Part shown: piece by piece, positions 21,100-32,779 of the stretch
Numbering within the stretch: the first letter of the stretch is position 1
Layout: each line of letters starts with the position of its first letter
Source: Helianthus annuus
Lineage: Eukaryota; Streptophyta; Magnoliopsida; Asterales; Asteraceae
Assembly (NCBI RefSeq): GCF_002127325.2
Contig: NC_035433.2
Span: 12,744,111-12,808,110, forward strand
Direction: 5' to 3'
Length of the DNA stretch: 64,000 nt
Notes under the pieces: model-generated
The model's input: only the letters and a program-made list of their open reading frames with translations
What the model was told of the DNA's origin: nothing
Databases searched by the model: none
Position numbers and translations under genes: made by a program

Positions 21100-23108
21100 T
21101 TAATGAAACACGAGACTGGCTACTGTTCTATCAATAGCATTTGTTTTTGATTCTGCTCCTCCAGCCCTGAATGTCATAGCCCAACATATTAGTCAATTTG
21201 GGTTATGTTTTACGCAAAGGAAAAAGGTCAAGCGAGTTACAAACTGTATTCTTACTCCATAAAACCTTCTTTCTAGATCACTTTATTCGGAAACTATTAT
21301 TATTGGTGTTTGTAAACCCAAGTAACAAAATTGAAAAGAAAATTGTTTCTGGGTCAACCCATCTACGGCTGTAAACGGGCCAAGCCAAGCCAGCTCGTTT
21401 ATTTTTAAATTTTGTATTTTTGCACGCTCGCGTACACACACACACACATATATATTAAAACCATAAAATAATATTTTTAAAATACACATATGCAAAATAT
21501 TTTTAAAATATATATTTAATTTAAATGATCCACACGAGTGAGCCAAGCAGCCCTAAACCTGACACATAATACTAATTGTTTTGACCCAACCTGACCCGAC
21601 CCGTGTGAATTTGGCACCTCTATTAATATGCTCAAATCAAAGCCTAAAACAAGGGGCACCACCACAGATTTTCTATAACGAAAGAAGTCAAAACATTTTC
21701 CTTCATTGGAAAAAAGATCTTACTTTCTTATGAAAACCACTCAAAGATGCGGTACTTGTAAGCACCACTGGTTTCTAACTATGTTAGATGAATGAAGATT
21801 TAACATGCAAAAGTTATGAGCGAACTACGCACCTCGACGAATCATCAATAGAAGTCATCGTAGATTCTCCATCTTGGCATGAGTTCAATGATTGTTTTGA
21901 GCTTTCTGCAAGTCGGTAGAAAGCATCTCGAAAGCAAATTCGAGTTCTGTCCGTGAACTGATAAAAAGAAAAAAAAAGTTCATTAAGGGTGTTCATACAA
22001 AATTTGAAATTTCAATAACACCCATGTAATTGTCACCTGTGAAGTCACCCTTTCAAGATTACTCAATACTGATTCTTCCATGTTCTCGTTGCTTGTATAT
22101 TCCTAAGGCAAATAAAGAAACAAATATTAGATACAGCATACCAGTTATTGCGCGCATATAACAAAGAGAGTTTGACTTAACTGGTCAAACAAACTAGTAT
22201 TTCTTTAATTAAAACTTGATCGTTACAGTAGGCAAAAGTAGTAATATTCCAATGTTTATTATGTTCGACTATGAACGTTGACTATTAATGAAGAAAAATC
22301 AAAAACCTTGGGCATTTGATAAGTTGTTGAAACTTCACTGTTACCCCAGTCTGTTGATGGAGAGAAGGCATGTGTTTTGAGGTATTTCGAGCTTTGTCCA
22401 TGGCTTCCTACATATTCAGAATTTACCATTTCGCCCTCAAAGATGTTAGCATCATTGCCTAGGTCATGGGGCCCAGTTGGATCATTTTCTTCAAGTAATG
22501 AACTGCTGCAAAACAGACCCAAAAGTAAACCATGAGATAGGAAATTTATCGTGTTGCAAGGGGCGTTAACAGGAGTTGTTAAAATCGAACTTGACCCAAA
22601 ATATGCAATAAATCAGAAATTAAAACTTTCATATTAGTCGGAAAAGAGTGTTGAAAAAAAGAACTCGGTGGATCCGAGTACTTTCTTACCATCCCAGACA
22701 GTGAGGACCACTTTGTGTCACTCCAACCTCTTCTTTTTTTAATTAGTAGTAAAATACGACATAAAATCAAGAATCTTAATCCCAAAAGTTGAGCATGTAC
22801 AAGAATATGTCATCCATGTGATTGATTCTGGCTTCTTCCTCTACAAATTGTTGAAAATCTGCTTCATCATTCCACAAAAGGGATCCACCATTGATGTATA
22901 TGCTTGAATTGTTCGATGTTGATGTTTCATTATAAAAGTTCTTTCCTCCATTGAAGGTGAGTTCTTCTCCTGTCATGGAGTTCAAATTCTTTTTTGAGCC
23001 AGTCATTCCCCATTGCGACCAGCTTTCTGGTGATGATATCATTTGTGCTTCTTCATAATCCTTTGGAACAACAACATCTTCAACTTCGTTACTGAAATAC
23101 CACTCCAT
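21100..23108 (-). CDS. LNK: LNK-family clock co-activator (short LNK3/4-like)
   Basis: Five coding exons join in frame with GT-AG borders: 22801-23108, 22307-22505, 22037-22102, 21833-21957 and 21100-21166. Together they give 765 nt and 254 residues. The start MEWYFSNEVEDVVVPKDYEE and the following SPESWSQWGMTG are the N-terminal signature of LNK (NIGHT LIGHT-INDUCIBLE AND CLOCK-REGULATED) proteins. Next comes an acidic segment ending HMDDIF. Two conserved C-terminal blocks follow: RTRICFRDAFYRLAESSKQS, and KTNAIDRTVASLVFH at the very end. In Arabidopsis, LNKs have no DNA-binding domain and act in the nucleus as partners of REVEILLE MYB factors to activate evening genes. The length fits LNK3/4 rather than the longer LNK1/2. 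No defect is seen. The start is preceded by an intron in the 5'UTR. Family assignment is from memory of the motifs. Confidence 0.8.
21167..21832 (-). other. Last intron of the LNK gene, with a small TE remnant
   Basis: Within the intron, about 21366-21560 carries inverted GGGCCAAGCCAAGCC- and GAGCCAAGCAGCCC-like ends around an AC/AT repeat, resembling a short inverted-repeat element. The intron borders (AG|GTGCGT and TTCAG) remain intact. Confidence 0.45.
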
Positions 23109-24060
23109 CTTAATAGTCACTGTAAATGAAAACAACACATCAAACATAGGCTCATTCCACCTTTTATGTTACAAAAAAGTGCTATTTTTGGTTCATATCA
23201 TAAACCTTCTCAATTTTTATGTATAATTTTTGCATATGAAACTCTCTAAAGATATAAAAAAGGGCACAGATTTTTTTTTCAACCCAACTTAGCCAAAAAT
23301 TGTGCAAAAAAAAAATATAAATAAATAAATATTACACTAATGACTCGTTAGCCAAAAATTGATAAAGTGACATTCAATTTTTTACAAAAAAAAAAAAAAA
23401 ATTGAAATAATAAAAACTATATAATCTCATTTTGACAGATGTAACAAGTCATTATTTTAAATACTTTTTTTTCAAAATACATGATAAGTATAGGAGGTTG
23501 AGGGATTTTCTGGTGAAAAAATGAGAAAGTATGCAAGTTTTTTTTCCATGGTATTAACCCTTTCAATATATATATATATAAAAAGTGTCATCTGACACTA
23601 AAAATAAAAGCTTTGAAATTGGATTATATGTAAACCCTAGAAGTAATCTGGAGATCAGAGCCTTATCTTGAAAACTCATTTATGATTTAGATTACAAACA
23701 GTAAGTTGAAGCGTCAAAATAAAACAGGATACTAAAGTGAAAGCAACCAAATACAAAACTAATCTAAGATGAAACAGAAGTAGTAAATCACAAAACATAA
23801 TAATCAGATCAGATGAGATGAAATAGAGTCATTGAAAGCGCAAAGTTGAAAAAATACCTGAAGAAAAACGAATCGAAAAGTGATAATTGAAAGGCGCAAG
23901 GGTGTTGGAAGATGATTGTGGGGAGAAGAGAGAGAAGATTTAATTTTATTTATTTGATTTGTGTGGTGAGAATTTGTGGCTGAAAAGAGTGGGACAGAAT
24001 TCGTGGTTAAGATCACACCTCCATCTAAATCTGCTCTCTCCGCAATCCACGTTGGTTTAC
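23109..24060 (-). promoter_or_regulatory. LNK 5'UTR, leader intron and proximal promoter
   Basis: Eleven UTR bases precede the ATG, after a 738-bp intron (23120-23857; donor CAG|GTATTT, acceptor TTTACAG). A leader exon begins at 23858 and extends to about 24000. Just upstream is a TTTACGTGGGCCC box (about 24055-24068), combining an ACGTG core of light/ABA-type elements with a GGGCC TCP-like site. No TATA box or classic evening element (AAATATCT) was found by eye. Confidence 0.5.
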
Positions 24061-24151
24061 GTGGGCCCTCACCCGTAAACATCTATGTCGACAGTCAGTG
24101 TCCCTCACTTTTTTTTTTTTTAATCTCTCTATCTCTTAAGCCGAGCGTTTA

Positions 24152-25986
24152 GATCATGGGGTATGGTGGGGCTTAGGTTGAGGCTTAAGTTGGGCATTTG
24201 ATGACACGTGTATGTTAAATATTCCCAACCCAAAGCCAAGTTTTCAAGGGGTATGGTTGGGGCTTGGGTTGGGCGTGGCTGGACGGGTGGCTATGCCACA
24301 TCAACAATTATTTTTAATATATATTTATATTTATAATTACATAAAAAATAAACATACATATTTAAAGAAAATACATAAACATACATAATAATTATTAAAA
24401 TAAAAGACAGTCATTCTTCGTCGTCTTCGTCGGTTTCGAACCCAGGAATCGTTGAAACATTTTCCACCAAATCAGCTCGAAGGTTCTGATGTATATCCCT
24501 TGACTTTATTAAAAAATCATTTGCCGCTTTATCTTCGTCTGTTACGTTACCTGGTTGGGGGTCATCGTCATCATAGTAGGTAACGACCGCTCTACCTTCA
24601 TCCTCCAAAATCATGTTGTGAAGAATGATATATGTGTACATCACGTTTCCAATCTGATCCTTGTCCCATAGTCGACAAGGCATTGCCAATATTCGCCACA
24701 TTTTCTTCAAAACACCGAATGCTCGCTCGACGTCTTTACGTGCAGCCATCTGGACCCTGATAAACTTTAATCTCTTTGGATCTGAGGTACCGTGTCTTGT
24801 GAACGATTTTACGAAAACCCCCCACTCTGGGTAAATCCCATCAACTAGGTAGTACCCGTACATGTACTCAATCCCGTTTAAAAAGAAAGTTCCTTTGGGT
24901 CCTATACCATTTACCCGATCATTGAAAAGAGGCGAGTGGTTTATGATGGTAATATCATTATGTGAACCTGGCATACCGAAGAACGCATGCCATATCCAAA
25001 GATCTTGGGACGCAACCGCTTCAAGCATGATGGCTGGCACCCCGTGAAATCCACTAGTGTGAGCACCTTGCCATTGGGTAGGACAAAGTTCCCAGGGCCA
25101 TTTCATACAATCTAAACTACCTAGCATCCCAGGTAGCCCATGATAATCAGCGTGATGTTCCAATATTTGTTGCATGTCACTGAAGGAGGGCTTTCTCAAA
25201 TATCTTTTCTTATAAAGTTCTAGAATACACGAACAAAAGTTGTGAAGAGTTTCTCTAGCTACACGTGCAGACATTTTTAAATAGTCATCCATAATGTCCG
25301 AACTATTGCCGTACGCTAACTGCCTAAGTGCGGCCGTGACCTTTTGCCACGTACTAAATCCTAATTGCCCGGTTACATCGGGTTTTTGTTGGAAATAATC
25401 ATATATTTCTCCTCAAGATCTCTAGATATTCTTAAAAATAAGTTTCTACTCATACGAAAACGACGCCTAAACATTTTTTCATCATACTTAGGTTCCGCTG
25501 AGAAGTAATCGCTTACCAACAAATCGTTAGCGGTGTGCCGTTCACGAGCGATGTACCTTCTCCTTCGTTTAGGTTGTTGAGTCTCTTCCTCATCGTCTTC
25601 GTCTTCCACGATAGCTTTCACCACCGCCGCGATCGTTTATAGAAATATTTCCGTACCATCGTCAGATGATGATGACGATTTAGTATAACTTGAAGAACTC
25701 ATGGTAATATTGTGTTTTATGTGTTTGATATTGTGTGAGATAAATGTTAAATGTGGTAAGTATTTATAAAGGAATTTTTTTTTAAAAAAGTAGCCCCCAA
25801 CGGCTACCCCAACGGCTAGCCAACGACTACTTTTAATGGGCCAATGACAATCCGCCAACTCAACTTGCTCCCCCGCCCCACGCCCGGCTTGAAAGCCAAG
25901 CCCCAAGGGGCCACGCCCCATCCCAAGCCCACCCGGGGTGGTGTCTTGGGCGTTTTACCCCAACCCAAGCCCCATACCCCACGGCC
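24152..25986 (-). mobile_element. PIF/Harbinger DNA transposon, 1.8 kb, TSD TTA
   Basis: The ends are inverted copies: GATCATGGGGTATGG at 24152, and its imperfect partner GGCCGTGGGGTATGG read from 25986 on the minus strand. Both are flanked by the 3-bp duplication TTA (24149-24151 and 25987-25989), the family's preferred target. Inside is a single HARBI1-type transposase pseudogene; the family's usual second (Myb-like) protein is absent. The element sits about 1 kb upstream of the LNK start codon and about 100 bp upstream of its proximal promoter box. Confidence 0.8.
24411..25701 (-). pseudogene. PIF/Harbinger transposase (HARBI1/ALP1-like), broken
   Basis: The frame starts with MSSSSYTKSSSSSDDGTEIF (ATG near 25701) and hits an in-frame TAA near 25638. 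It then continues through KRRRRYIARERHTANDLLV and RRRFRMSRNLFLRI, is shifted by a 2-nt length change near 25405, and resumes to 24411. The C-terminal 293 codons (25292-24411) hold the DDE nuclease core: SLDCMKWPW (first Asp), YYLVDGIYPEWG (second Asp), RKDVERAFGVLKKMW (Glu), then YTYIILHNMILEDEG. Related host genes such as ALP1 are domesticated transposases, but the TIRs, TSD and two breaks show that this one is simply a dead transposon. Confidence 0.85.
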
Positions 25987-25989
25987 TTA

Positions 25990-27493
25990 GCCTTTAGATA
26001 ATAGGTGTCTTCTAAAAATCTCTGATTAACGTTGTTCGTATGTGTTCACGGGCGTAAGTAATCTTTTACACTAAATTTATTTATGATCGGGCTTTTGTTG
26101 GTTGTTCAAATAAAAACAAATATTTGTGCATGAAAATTTCAATCTTCAACACTTTCTTCTAAAAATTACAACACTTAATGTTTACGGTTGTGGTTGAGAA
26201 TTTGTATCTAATACGGGTCTCTTAAAACAATTTAGTGTCATGTCTTCTCTTTTACGAGCATGTCTGTCTTTCAAGGTATGACAACCATAACACTATGTAT
26301 AATGCCGAGATAGCTCTCGCACCCGAAATAGCACTGGATTGTTTGATGTTTTATGAATTTATGAGAAAAAGGTAAAAAGAAGTTGGTTAAACAATCAAAC
26401 ACTCCTCTCTAAAAGAAACAAAAAGTCTGCACTGTTTTTCTCAAATTGCGTACATGAACTTGCTCTTCATCTACCTTAAAAATGAACCATTGTTTATTTT
26501 TACGCGCACATAGGAACATGAAACTACATCTTTAATCTTGTAATAAATAAGATTTAAAACTACATTGAAATAGATTAAGAGTGGTCAACAAAAACTGCCA
26601 TTTTACTTCATGACACCGGTTGAAATAGCAATTGAATCTTTAGTTACAACCTACGAGCAGTAGTAGTATAGGCAGTTGACTGATGCTAATCAATGACACA
26701 AAACTAATGAGGCACACATGATCTGTGGAAACCCAACAACAATTAATGGCGCCACTTTAGAAGCAGACGCAACTATTATCAGGACCGAACAACTGATGAA
26801 GTCGCAACCAACAACATCATCAATAGGACTGACCCGCGTCAGTGATTATCAAACCAAAACCCGAGCAGTTCATTCACAATTGAGCCACCAGCCACGCATC
26901 AGTAGTGTGATGTTGAGCCGATATTCTGAAAGACAAAGTATATCCCAAGCAACTTGTGGCAATGAGAGTGTGCAAAGTGCGACATCAAGCGCTTGTCGCT
27001 CACACCAAGCGTGCGCAAGTTATGGTGTTTCACACCCTTTAGAGTCTTCACTAGTGTTTGCTTTAAATTTTACAAGGAGGACTCCTTATAAATCATTCCA
27101 AGTGTCTTCCCACCTTATCTATTTTCAAGCCATTTTTCACAACTTTGATAGTTTCAATCATTTAACTTCAAGTATTAATGTCTCGTTCATCTTAACTTTG
27201 TTTTGGACACAATTTGCTTTGTTATGAAACTCTTAGATAATAATAGAACACAAACCCAAATATATTTCCTATACAATGCATAAGTAATAAATACAATAAT
27301 TTGTTAGTGAAAAATCATTTTCACTAAAGAATTTTCCAACATATATATATTATTAAGAGTAAAAAAGAGAGATTCGATAGTGGCCCTTGGTCTCTTTTGT
27401 TAATTTTCTAAATAAAACACTTTCCGAAAATTTATAAATAACAATATAACATAGGATTAATTCGCCATTAAAACTGATGTTTATTATTATTAA
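25990..27493. other. Intergenic, no recognised gene
   Basis: AT-rich sequence. A 169-codon plus-strand frame at 26718-27227 is Ser/Thr-rich, matches no family I know and ends in hydrophobic, AT-driven sequence. I do not call it a gene. The stretch CCTTATAAATCATTCC near 27082 could be a promoter of an LTR remnant, but no partner LTR is visible. Confidence 0.35.
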
Positions 27494-30400
27494 CTAGTGG
27501 GAAACCCGCGCGTTGCGGCGGAGTCGATAATAAGAGGCGAGAATATAATTCAAACCTTAAAGCGACAAAAAACCATATATAAGTTTAGAATGCCGAAATT
27601 GTTATAAAAAACAAGAAAGGGGTAGTCTCCTTTAGGTTAGAAGCTTAAATCTAAAATTGTTGGCTTCCAAACACAACCTTAGGCCTCTTTTCAAAGACCA
27701 TAAAATTAAAATGCTAATATAAATCCACAAAAGATAGAAAATACAGTTCTCATATCAATGTCACTCAATGAAATAAAAACAAAAAAAATTAACAAAACCT
27801 AAAAGGAAACTTGCCTGTGCTTCATCATAAATTTGAACCTTGGCTGAGTGTTCCTGTATATACAAAGAAGATGAAGATATATTAGATTAATTAGTTATCG
27901 TTCTCCACATAAAAACAAGAAAAACTTGTTCTTGGTTCTCAAATTTTAGAGCGAAACCCAAAACAACACCAATTAATTTAAACTGCTTATGACTATTTCA
28001 GCCTAAGATAGCCAGAGAAGATAAGCTTTTTTTTCATCCAACACTTATAAGTGCATCTGCTTTGTATAGAAGCACAGTGAGCAGTTAAGCTATTTAAATA
28101 ATCAAATCCTAAACACAGCTAAAAGGAGTGTGTTTAATGGTAATTTTGGACAAGGAAACTTACTTGGATTTCTCTAACTTTATTGGTCACTACTCCTGAA
28201 TGTCTCTCGGCCATAATGATCTCCTTTTTTGTCAGCTTGGGGTCTCTAATTTTATACATCTGAAACAAAAAAAGACTTGGATGAAATAAAATCAAAGAAA
28301 TGTTTATTACCATTTTTAACTTGGTAAACTGGTACTAACCTCTCACCGTCAAGACCAAGATGTCCAGACCATAGAGACAGCTGGATACTATTAGTAAACT
28401 TTCCGACATTCTAAAATTATCTTTTTATTGTTGATTTAGTAATGCACCATCAAAAAGAACATAATTTTTATGTTTAGAAGATAAACACTCCAAAACCAAA
28501 AACATAACTTATCTTACAACAACTTAAACTAAATGCAGATTTACAAAATCAAGTAAAGGTTAAACTAACCTATCACCAATAAACAAAAAAATTCCGAATA
28601 GAAAGATAAAAGGTAACCGGAGATGCACACAGTGACAGGCTCGAACTTTTAGATAGTGGAAGCAAATTTTGTAAATACACTTTTGCCATAAACTCCGTTG
28701 TCTGACAAAGATGCAGTTCCGCATTTGATGCACCGACGGAAAATGGAATTGGCGCTAGTGGGCATTTACACTTTCGATGATCACATAGTTAAAAGTACAG
28801 CCAATCAATCATGAAGGCAATATTCAAACAAGAGCAAGATTACCTGAAATTGTGATTTATAAGATAGATGACCTCTTTTTTTCCCCGATGTTCTGCCCCT
28901 TCACGTCGCTGGTTATGGATGTGGCTTTGGAATCCAAACATTCAGTATAATAAGCAATTTCACTAACTGTTAGAAGTGGTAATGAGCTTGAGCGAGCACG
29001 GCTAAAAAAAGCTTGAAACGACTCGAGCTTAAACGAACCCGATCCTAAAAAAAAGCTCGTTTAGCAAAATAGCCCAAGCCCGAGCTTCGAGTACCTGATA
29101 AAAGATAAAAGTAATACAAAAAACACATTCGTTAAGCTAACCCCAAAAAAAACCATACGTTAAGCTAAACAGGATTAAAAAACAAGGATCACTAACCCCA
29201 AAAAAATACCATTAACAAAATAACCCCACGAAATATGCATACCTATGCACCGTTTGAAATAGATGGTTGTGAAAGTCATTGCTCTAGCATTGATTTGAGC
29301 CAAATAAATGAACGGAAATCAAAGATAAAATAGATTAAACAAAGAGATGACGATGAATAGGAGACCGTAGTTGAGATCTGGACCATAGGTCGGTTGCTGA
29401 AGTAACACTAAAAACACGTTTCAACCAAGAATAATTTTGCCCTGCACCCGCCCATCGTCCAGCCTCAAGTTACCAGTTATGACCTCAAGTAAAATGATTG
29501 ACGAAAGATCAAAGATATAATATGCAATTAATATGATAATTCATATCTAAATTTAAAAAAAAAATGATACTCTAAATTGTAAAAATCTAATGTGATATGA
29601 CCATAGCCTTCCGGATCCATGCCGATGTGTTTCACCAGCGACTCATTATATCATATAATCAAGGATTCACAAAATTCTAACAAAAGAATCGTTCACAATA
29701 TCAGATAAATCAAAGTCACTAAAACCAAAGGGACATGTAACCTGTATGATAATTTCAACTGAAGATCTTGTGTGAGGACATTCTTCGAACAGTTGGTGAG
29801 CATAACATTCAGGTCCGTAAAAACATGCAATTGCTGATCTTGATCACCAGCACCATCATAAATCCAATCACCAGATCAACTTCCATCATTCCCACCTATA
29901 CCATATAACCAAAAGACGGGTAAAATAAATAAATAAGAAAGAAAGAAACTTCATTACCTTACTCCAACTATTCTTTGAAACTCTTATTCGGTTATTCCAT
30001 ATAACGGATCATATAACTGTGAAAATCGTATTTTGATGTGAGGTTGTGGTTCTGCCATAGATAAAAAACAACAAATTGGGCTACGAATTAGGGTTTTGTT
30101 AAATCTAAATCCATAAATTGCATAAAGAAGAGTGTAAACAACAAATTCAACCTCCAAGAAAACAATTGAAGAATAATCAAGGTGTCTTCTGCATAAATAC
30201 GCATGCCAATTGATGAGAGCGGTGAGGGGATGTGAATGGACTCTTCTTAAATTTCGACTAATCAATTGAGAGTGGACGGTTATGAGCTTGCAAAGCATAA
30301 TAACCTAATTACAACTCAGGGCACAGGAGAAGCCTGACGAGGGAATGGAAACGATAGGGCAAATTCAATTCGCGTCTTCAATTTTCACCCAACATTGAAT

Positions 30401-30591
30401 CTTCGGTTACAATCATCAATAATCAAGCACGAAATCACTGAAACCTAGTATAGATAAAAGGGTAGAGGGGTAGAATTGGAAGAAAATTGTAAAATTAGTG
30501 GGTTTTGTTGAGACTTTTAGTCTGCCATCTTAAAAAATGAGTGTTAATTTACTATTTTGTACACGGGAAATGCTTATATATAGTATATAGA
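27494..30591 (-). mobile_element. Non-autonomous Helitron with host-gene exons, 3.1 kb
   Basis: On the minus strand the element starts TCTATATACTATATATAAGC at 30591, preceded by A. It ends with a GC-rich palindrome (CCGCCGCAACGCGCGGG), TTTCCCA and CTAG at 27494, followed by T. These are the expected Helitron termini and AT target. No Rep/helicase is present. The interior contains gene-like pieces on the same strand: a short leader reading MAEPQPHIKIRFSQLYD (30056 downward) and two spliced exons described separately. At about 28980-29110 it carries a GAGCTTGAGC-type repeat like the one near the left edge of the window. Confidence 0.7.
27811..28259 (-). pseudogene. Two captured host-gene exons in the Helitron
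   Basis: Exon 28164-28259 (32 codons) reads MYKIRDPKLTKKEIIMAERH and continues SGVVTNKVREIQ. Exon 27811-27853 continues in phase as EHSAKVQIYDEAQA. Acceptors (TTTCAG and ACAG) and donors (GTAAGT and GTTTCC) are in place, and the peptide across the junction is clean. I do not recognise the donor protein. Only part of it is present, so no functional product is expected, though a chimeric transcript could include it. Confidence 0.5.
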
Positions 30592-30652
30592 TAATCATAC
30601 GAATTACAATAATTTCCTTAAAATCTAACAATGATGGTTCTAAACTATCTAA

Positions 30653-30966
30653 GGGGCTGTTTGACAACATCTGAATGGTTAAGTGCTAAACCAGTAAAAG
30701 GTCTGAACCATTAAGTGTTGAACCAGTAAGAGGTCTGAACCATTAAGAGCTTGTATAATGCTTAACCGTTCAGAGGCAAATGTCTGACCAATTCAGATTA
30801 GAGGTCTTAACCATTTAGACTCTGTATAAATCTTAACCTTTCAGAGGCAAATGTCTGAACCATTCAGACATCTGCTCGTGAAACAAACAGCCTGAACCAT
30901 TAAGTGCTGAACCAGTAAGAGGTCTGAACCATTAAAAGCCTCGTTAAGAGGTAAACAAACAACCCC
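30653..30966. mobile_element. Tourist-like MITE, 314 bp, TSD TAA
   Basis: The ends are GGGGCTGTTTG and CAAACAACCCC, an inverted pair, flanked by TAA at 30650-30652 and 30967-30969. This is the PIF/Harbinger MITE pattern. The interior repeats TCTGAACCATTAAG and CAGAGGCAAATGTCTGA blocks several times. There is no coding potential. Confidence 0.75.
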
Positions 30967-30969
30967 TAA

Positions 30970-31342
30970 ATCATTTTAGAAATGTGTATTTTTTAAAATT
31001 TTATATGACACAAGGGTCTTTCTAAAAGGGTGTGTGTGCACTTATTAAAGCTAGGTGTTATAAATGTAGCCATTCTTGGGTCACACTGTCATAGGGAAAT
31101 AATCTGAAACCTAGGGGCTATAGTGTCAGGTTTATGGGTTTCAGGTTGGCGGGTTGAATTATCTAATCCGAACCCAACACATATACTTATTTGTGTTGTA
31201 TCATGTCGAATCCAATTTTTTATCGTGTTCAGATTAACATGTTCAATGTTCATTTGTGAATATGAGTAAAACCTAATGACAAATCCTTTGTTAATGTGAC
31301 TAGTGTCATTTATATCATTTTTTATTTCGTTCTCTCGTTTCC
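30970..31342. other. Spacer between MITE and LTR
   Basis: AT-rich, with a GGGTTGAATTATCTAATCCG-like stretch that looks like old repeat sequence. No gene is seen. Confidence 0.4.
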
Positions 31343-32772
31343 TATCACAACCCCGACCCTACCCTGGACAGGAGTCATGAACAGATACAAGTGGTACCGG
31401 TGTTTATTAAAATTATTGCAGCTGAATTTTCATCAAGATCGGGTGTCAGGAAAAATATCAGAGTTTTCAAAACACTATAGTTTTCATTTCATAAACTGTG
31501 GATGAAACCCATATTTACATAAAGGATTTTCAAAGGGATAACCCTTGATTACAAAACATGTTTTATTCAGGTTTACATAGTCACTTATTTAAGCTTGAGT
31601 GCCTCTTAGCACTTTCCTTTTCTTCACATTAAATTACCTGAAACGCGTTTTAAAAACATTTTATCAGCGAAAAATACTGGTGAGTTCATTCAGATTTATA
31701 AAAAGATACCATCTTATATTTACAACATTAAGAGTTTTTACATTTATTTATATCTTATATTACTCAAAAGTATTTGTCATTCGACGATTCCTGTGACTAT
31801 GGCCATATCACTGTTGGTCATTCTCCCAACTAGTGAAGCTTATCAAGTAGTGTATATAAAACCCCATATACTGACAGTAATTTTCATATAAGAATACAAA
31901 GACTTAATCATTGTAATATAAGTAATAATTTGAAAACATTTAGGGTTTTGAAAGCATTTGATAAAAGAGAATGACTCACAATGTTGTGAGAAAAAAAGAA
32001 TTACTCACTTTGCAGAGTTAGGGTTTTCTATAATAGTCTTCTGGTCTAAGTCCTGGGTTCCTAATTAAACACACAATGCAACACGTGTTAGTGTATTAAC
32101 CCAATTCAAACTTTAACGAAAATCACGAGATCAAAACCATAACGTAGATGACAAAGTATAGCCTTATTCAGGCAACACTTAAACATCTTTTGAGTAGTTT
32201 ATAGATTGATCGGACAGGGTATCGTACCAGTGATTAGGGTTAGCACGCTTTCTACGGAGCAGAGTTTCGAGGTTTAGGGGTTTGGGGTAATAGAACAGCA
32301 ATTAGAGAGAGAGAGAGAGAGTAAGAAGTATCGATTTGCGATCGAACTGGTGCAACTGAACCTCTCCCAGATCTGTCCTTATATAGCCCAGACTTGCATC
32401 TCCCGCGTATCGCGAGAGAAACCAGCGTTCCTCTCGCATTGCGCGAGGGCGGTCAGCCTGGCCTAGACCTGCCACGTGTCCAACATAGGTCTGACACGTG
32501 GCGCATGGGTGTGACAGATGCCCTAGTCCTTTTCGCCCAATCGCGAGTTTTTCTCGATTTTTATGCCGGTTCTTATCGCGTATGCTCGGGTCTTGATCCT
32601 AAATGATTCAGTTTTTAATTTTGAGTCTAGTAAGGGTATTTTGTGCGGGGTGGTTTATCAACTGCCAAGTTTTCTTAACTGCTAAGTTTTCTGGTTGATT
32701 ACTACAAGTTTCGTTACGTGCACTTGGGGTTTTGATTACGGGTTCTTTTAGGGTCCTTTGGGAGTTGTTACA
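31343..32772 (-). repeat. 3' LTR of the old Ty3/gypsy element
   Basis: 1,430 bp; on the minus strand it starts TGTAACAACTCCC. It includes a (GA) tract near 32302-32322. Short plus-strand frames within it are not genes. Confidence 0.8.
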
Positions 32773-32779
32773 TCCTCCC

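Noticed and set aside
24411..25292. Domesticated ALP1/HARBI1-like host gene
   Set aside because: The C-terminal half is open, but terminal inverted repeats, a TTA duplication, an in-frame stop and a frameshift show an ordinary dead transposon.
26718..27227. 169-codon plus-strand frame
   Set aside because: No recognisable domain, AT-driven hydrophobic tail, no promoter or homologous context; length alone is weak evidence in 64 kb.
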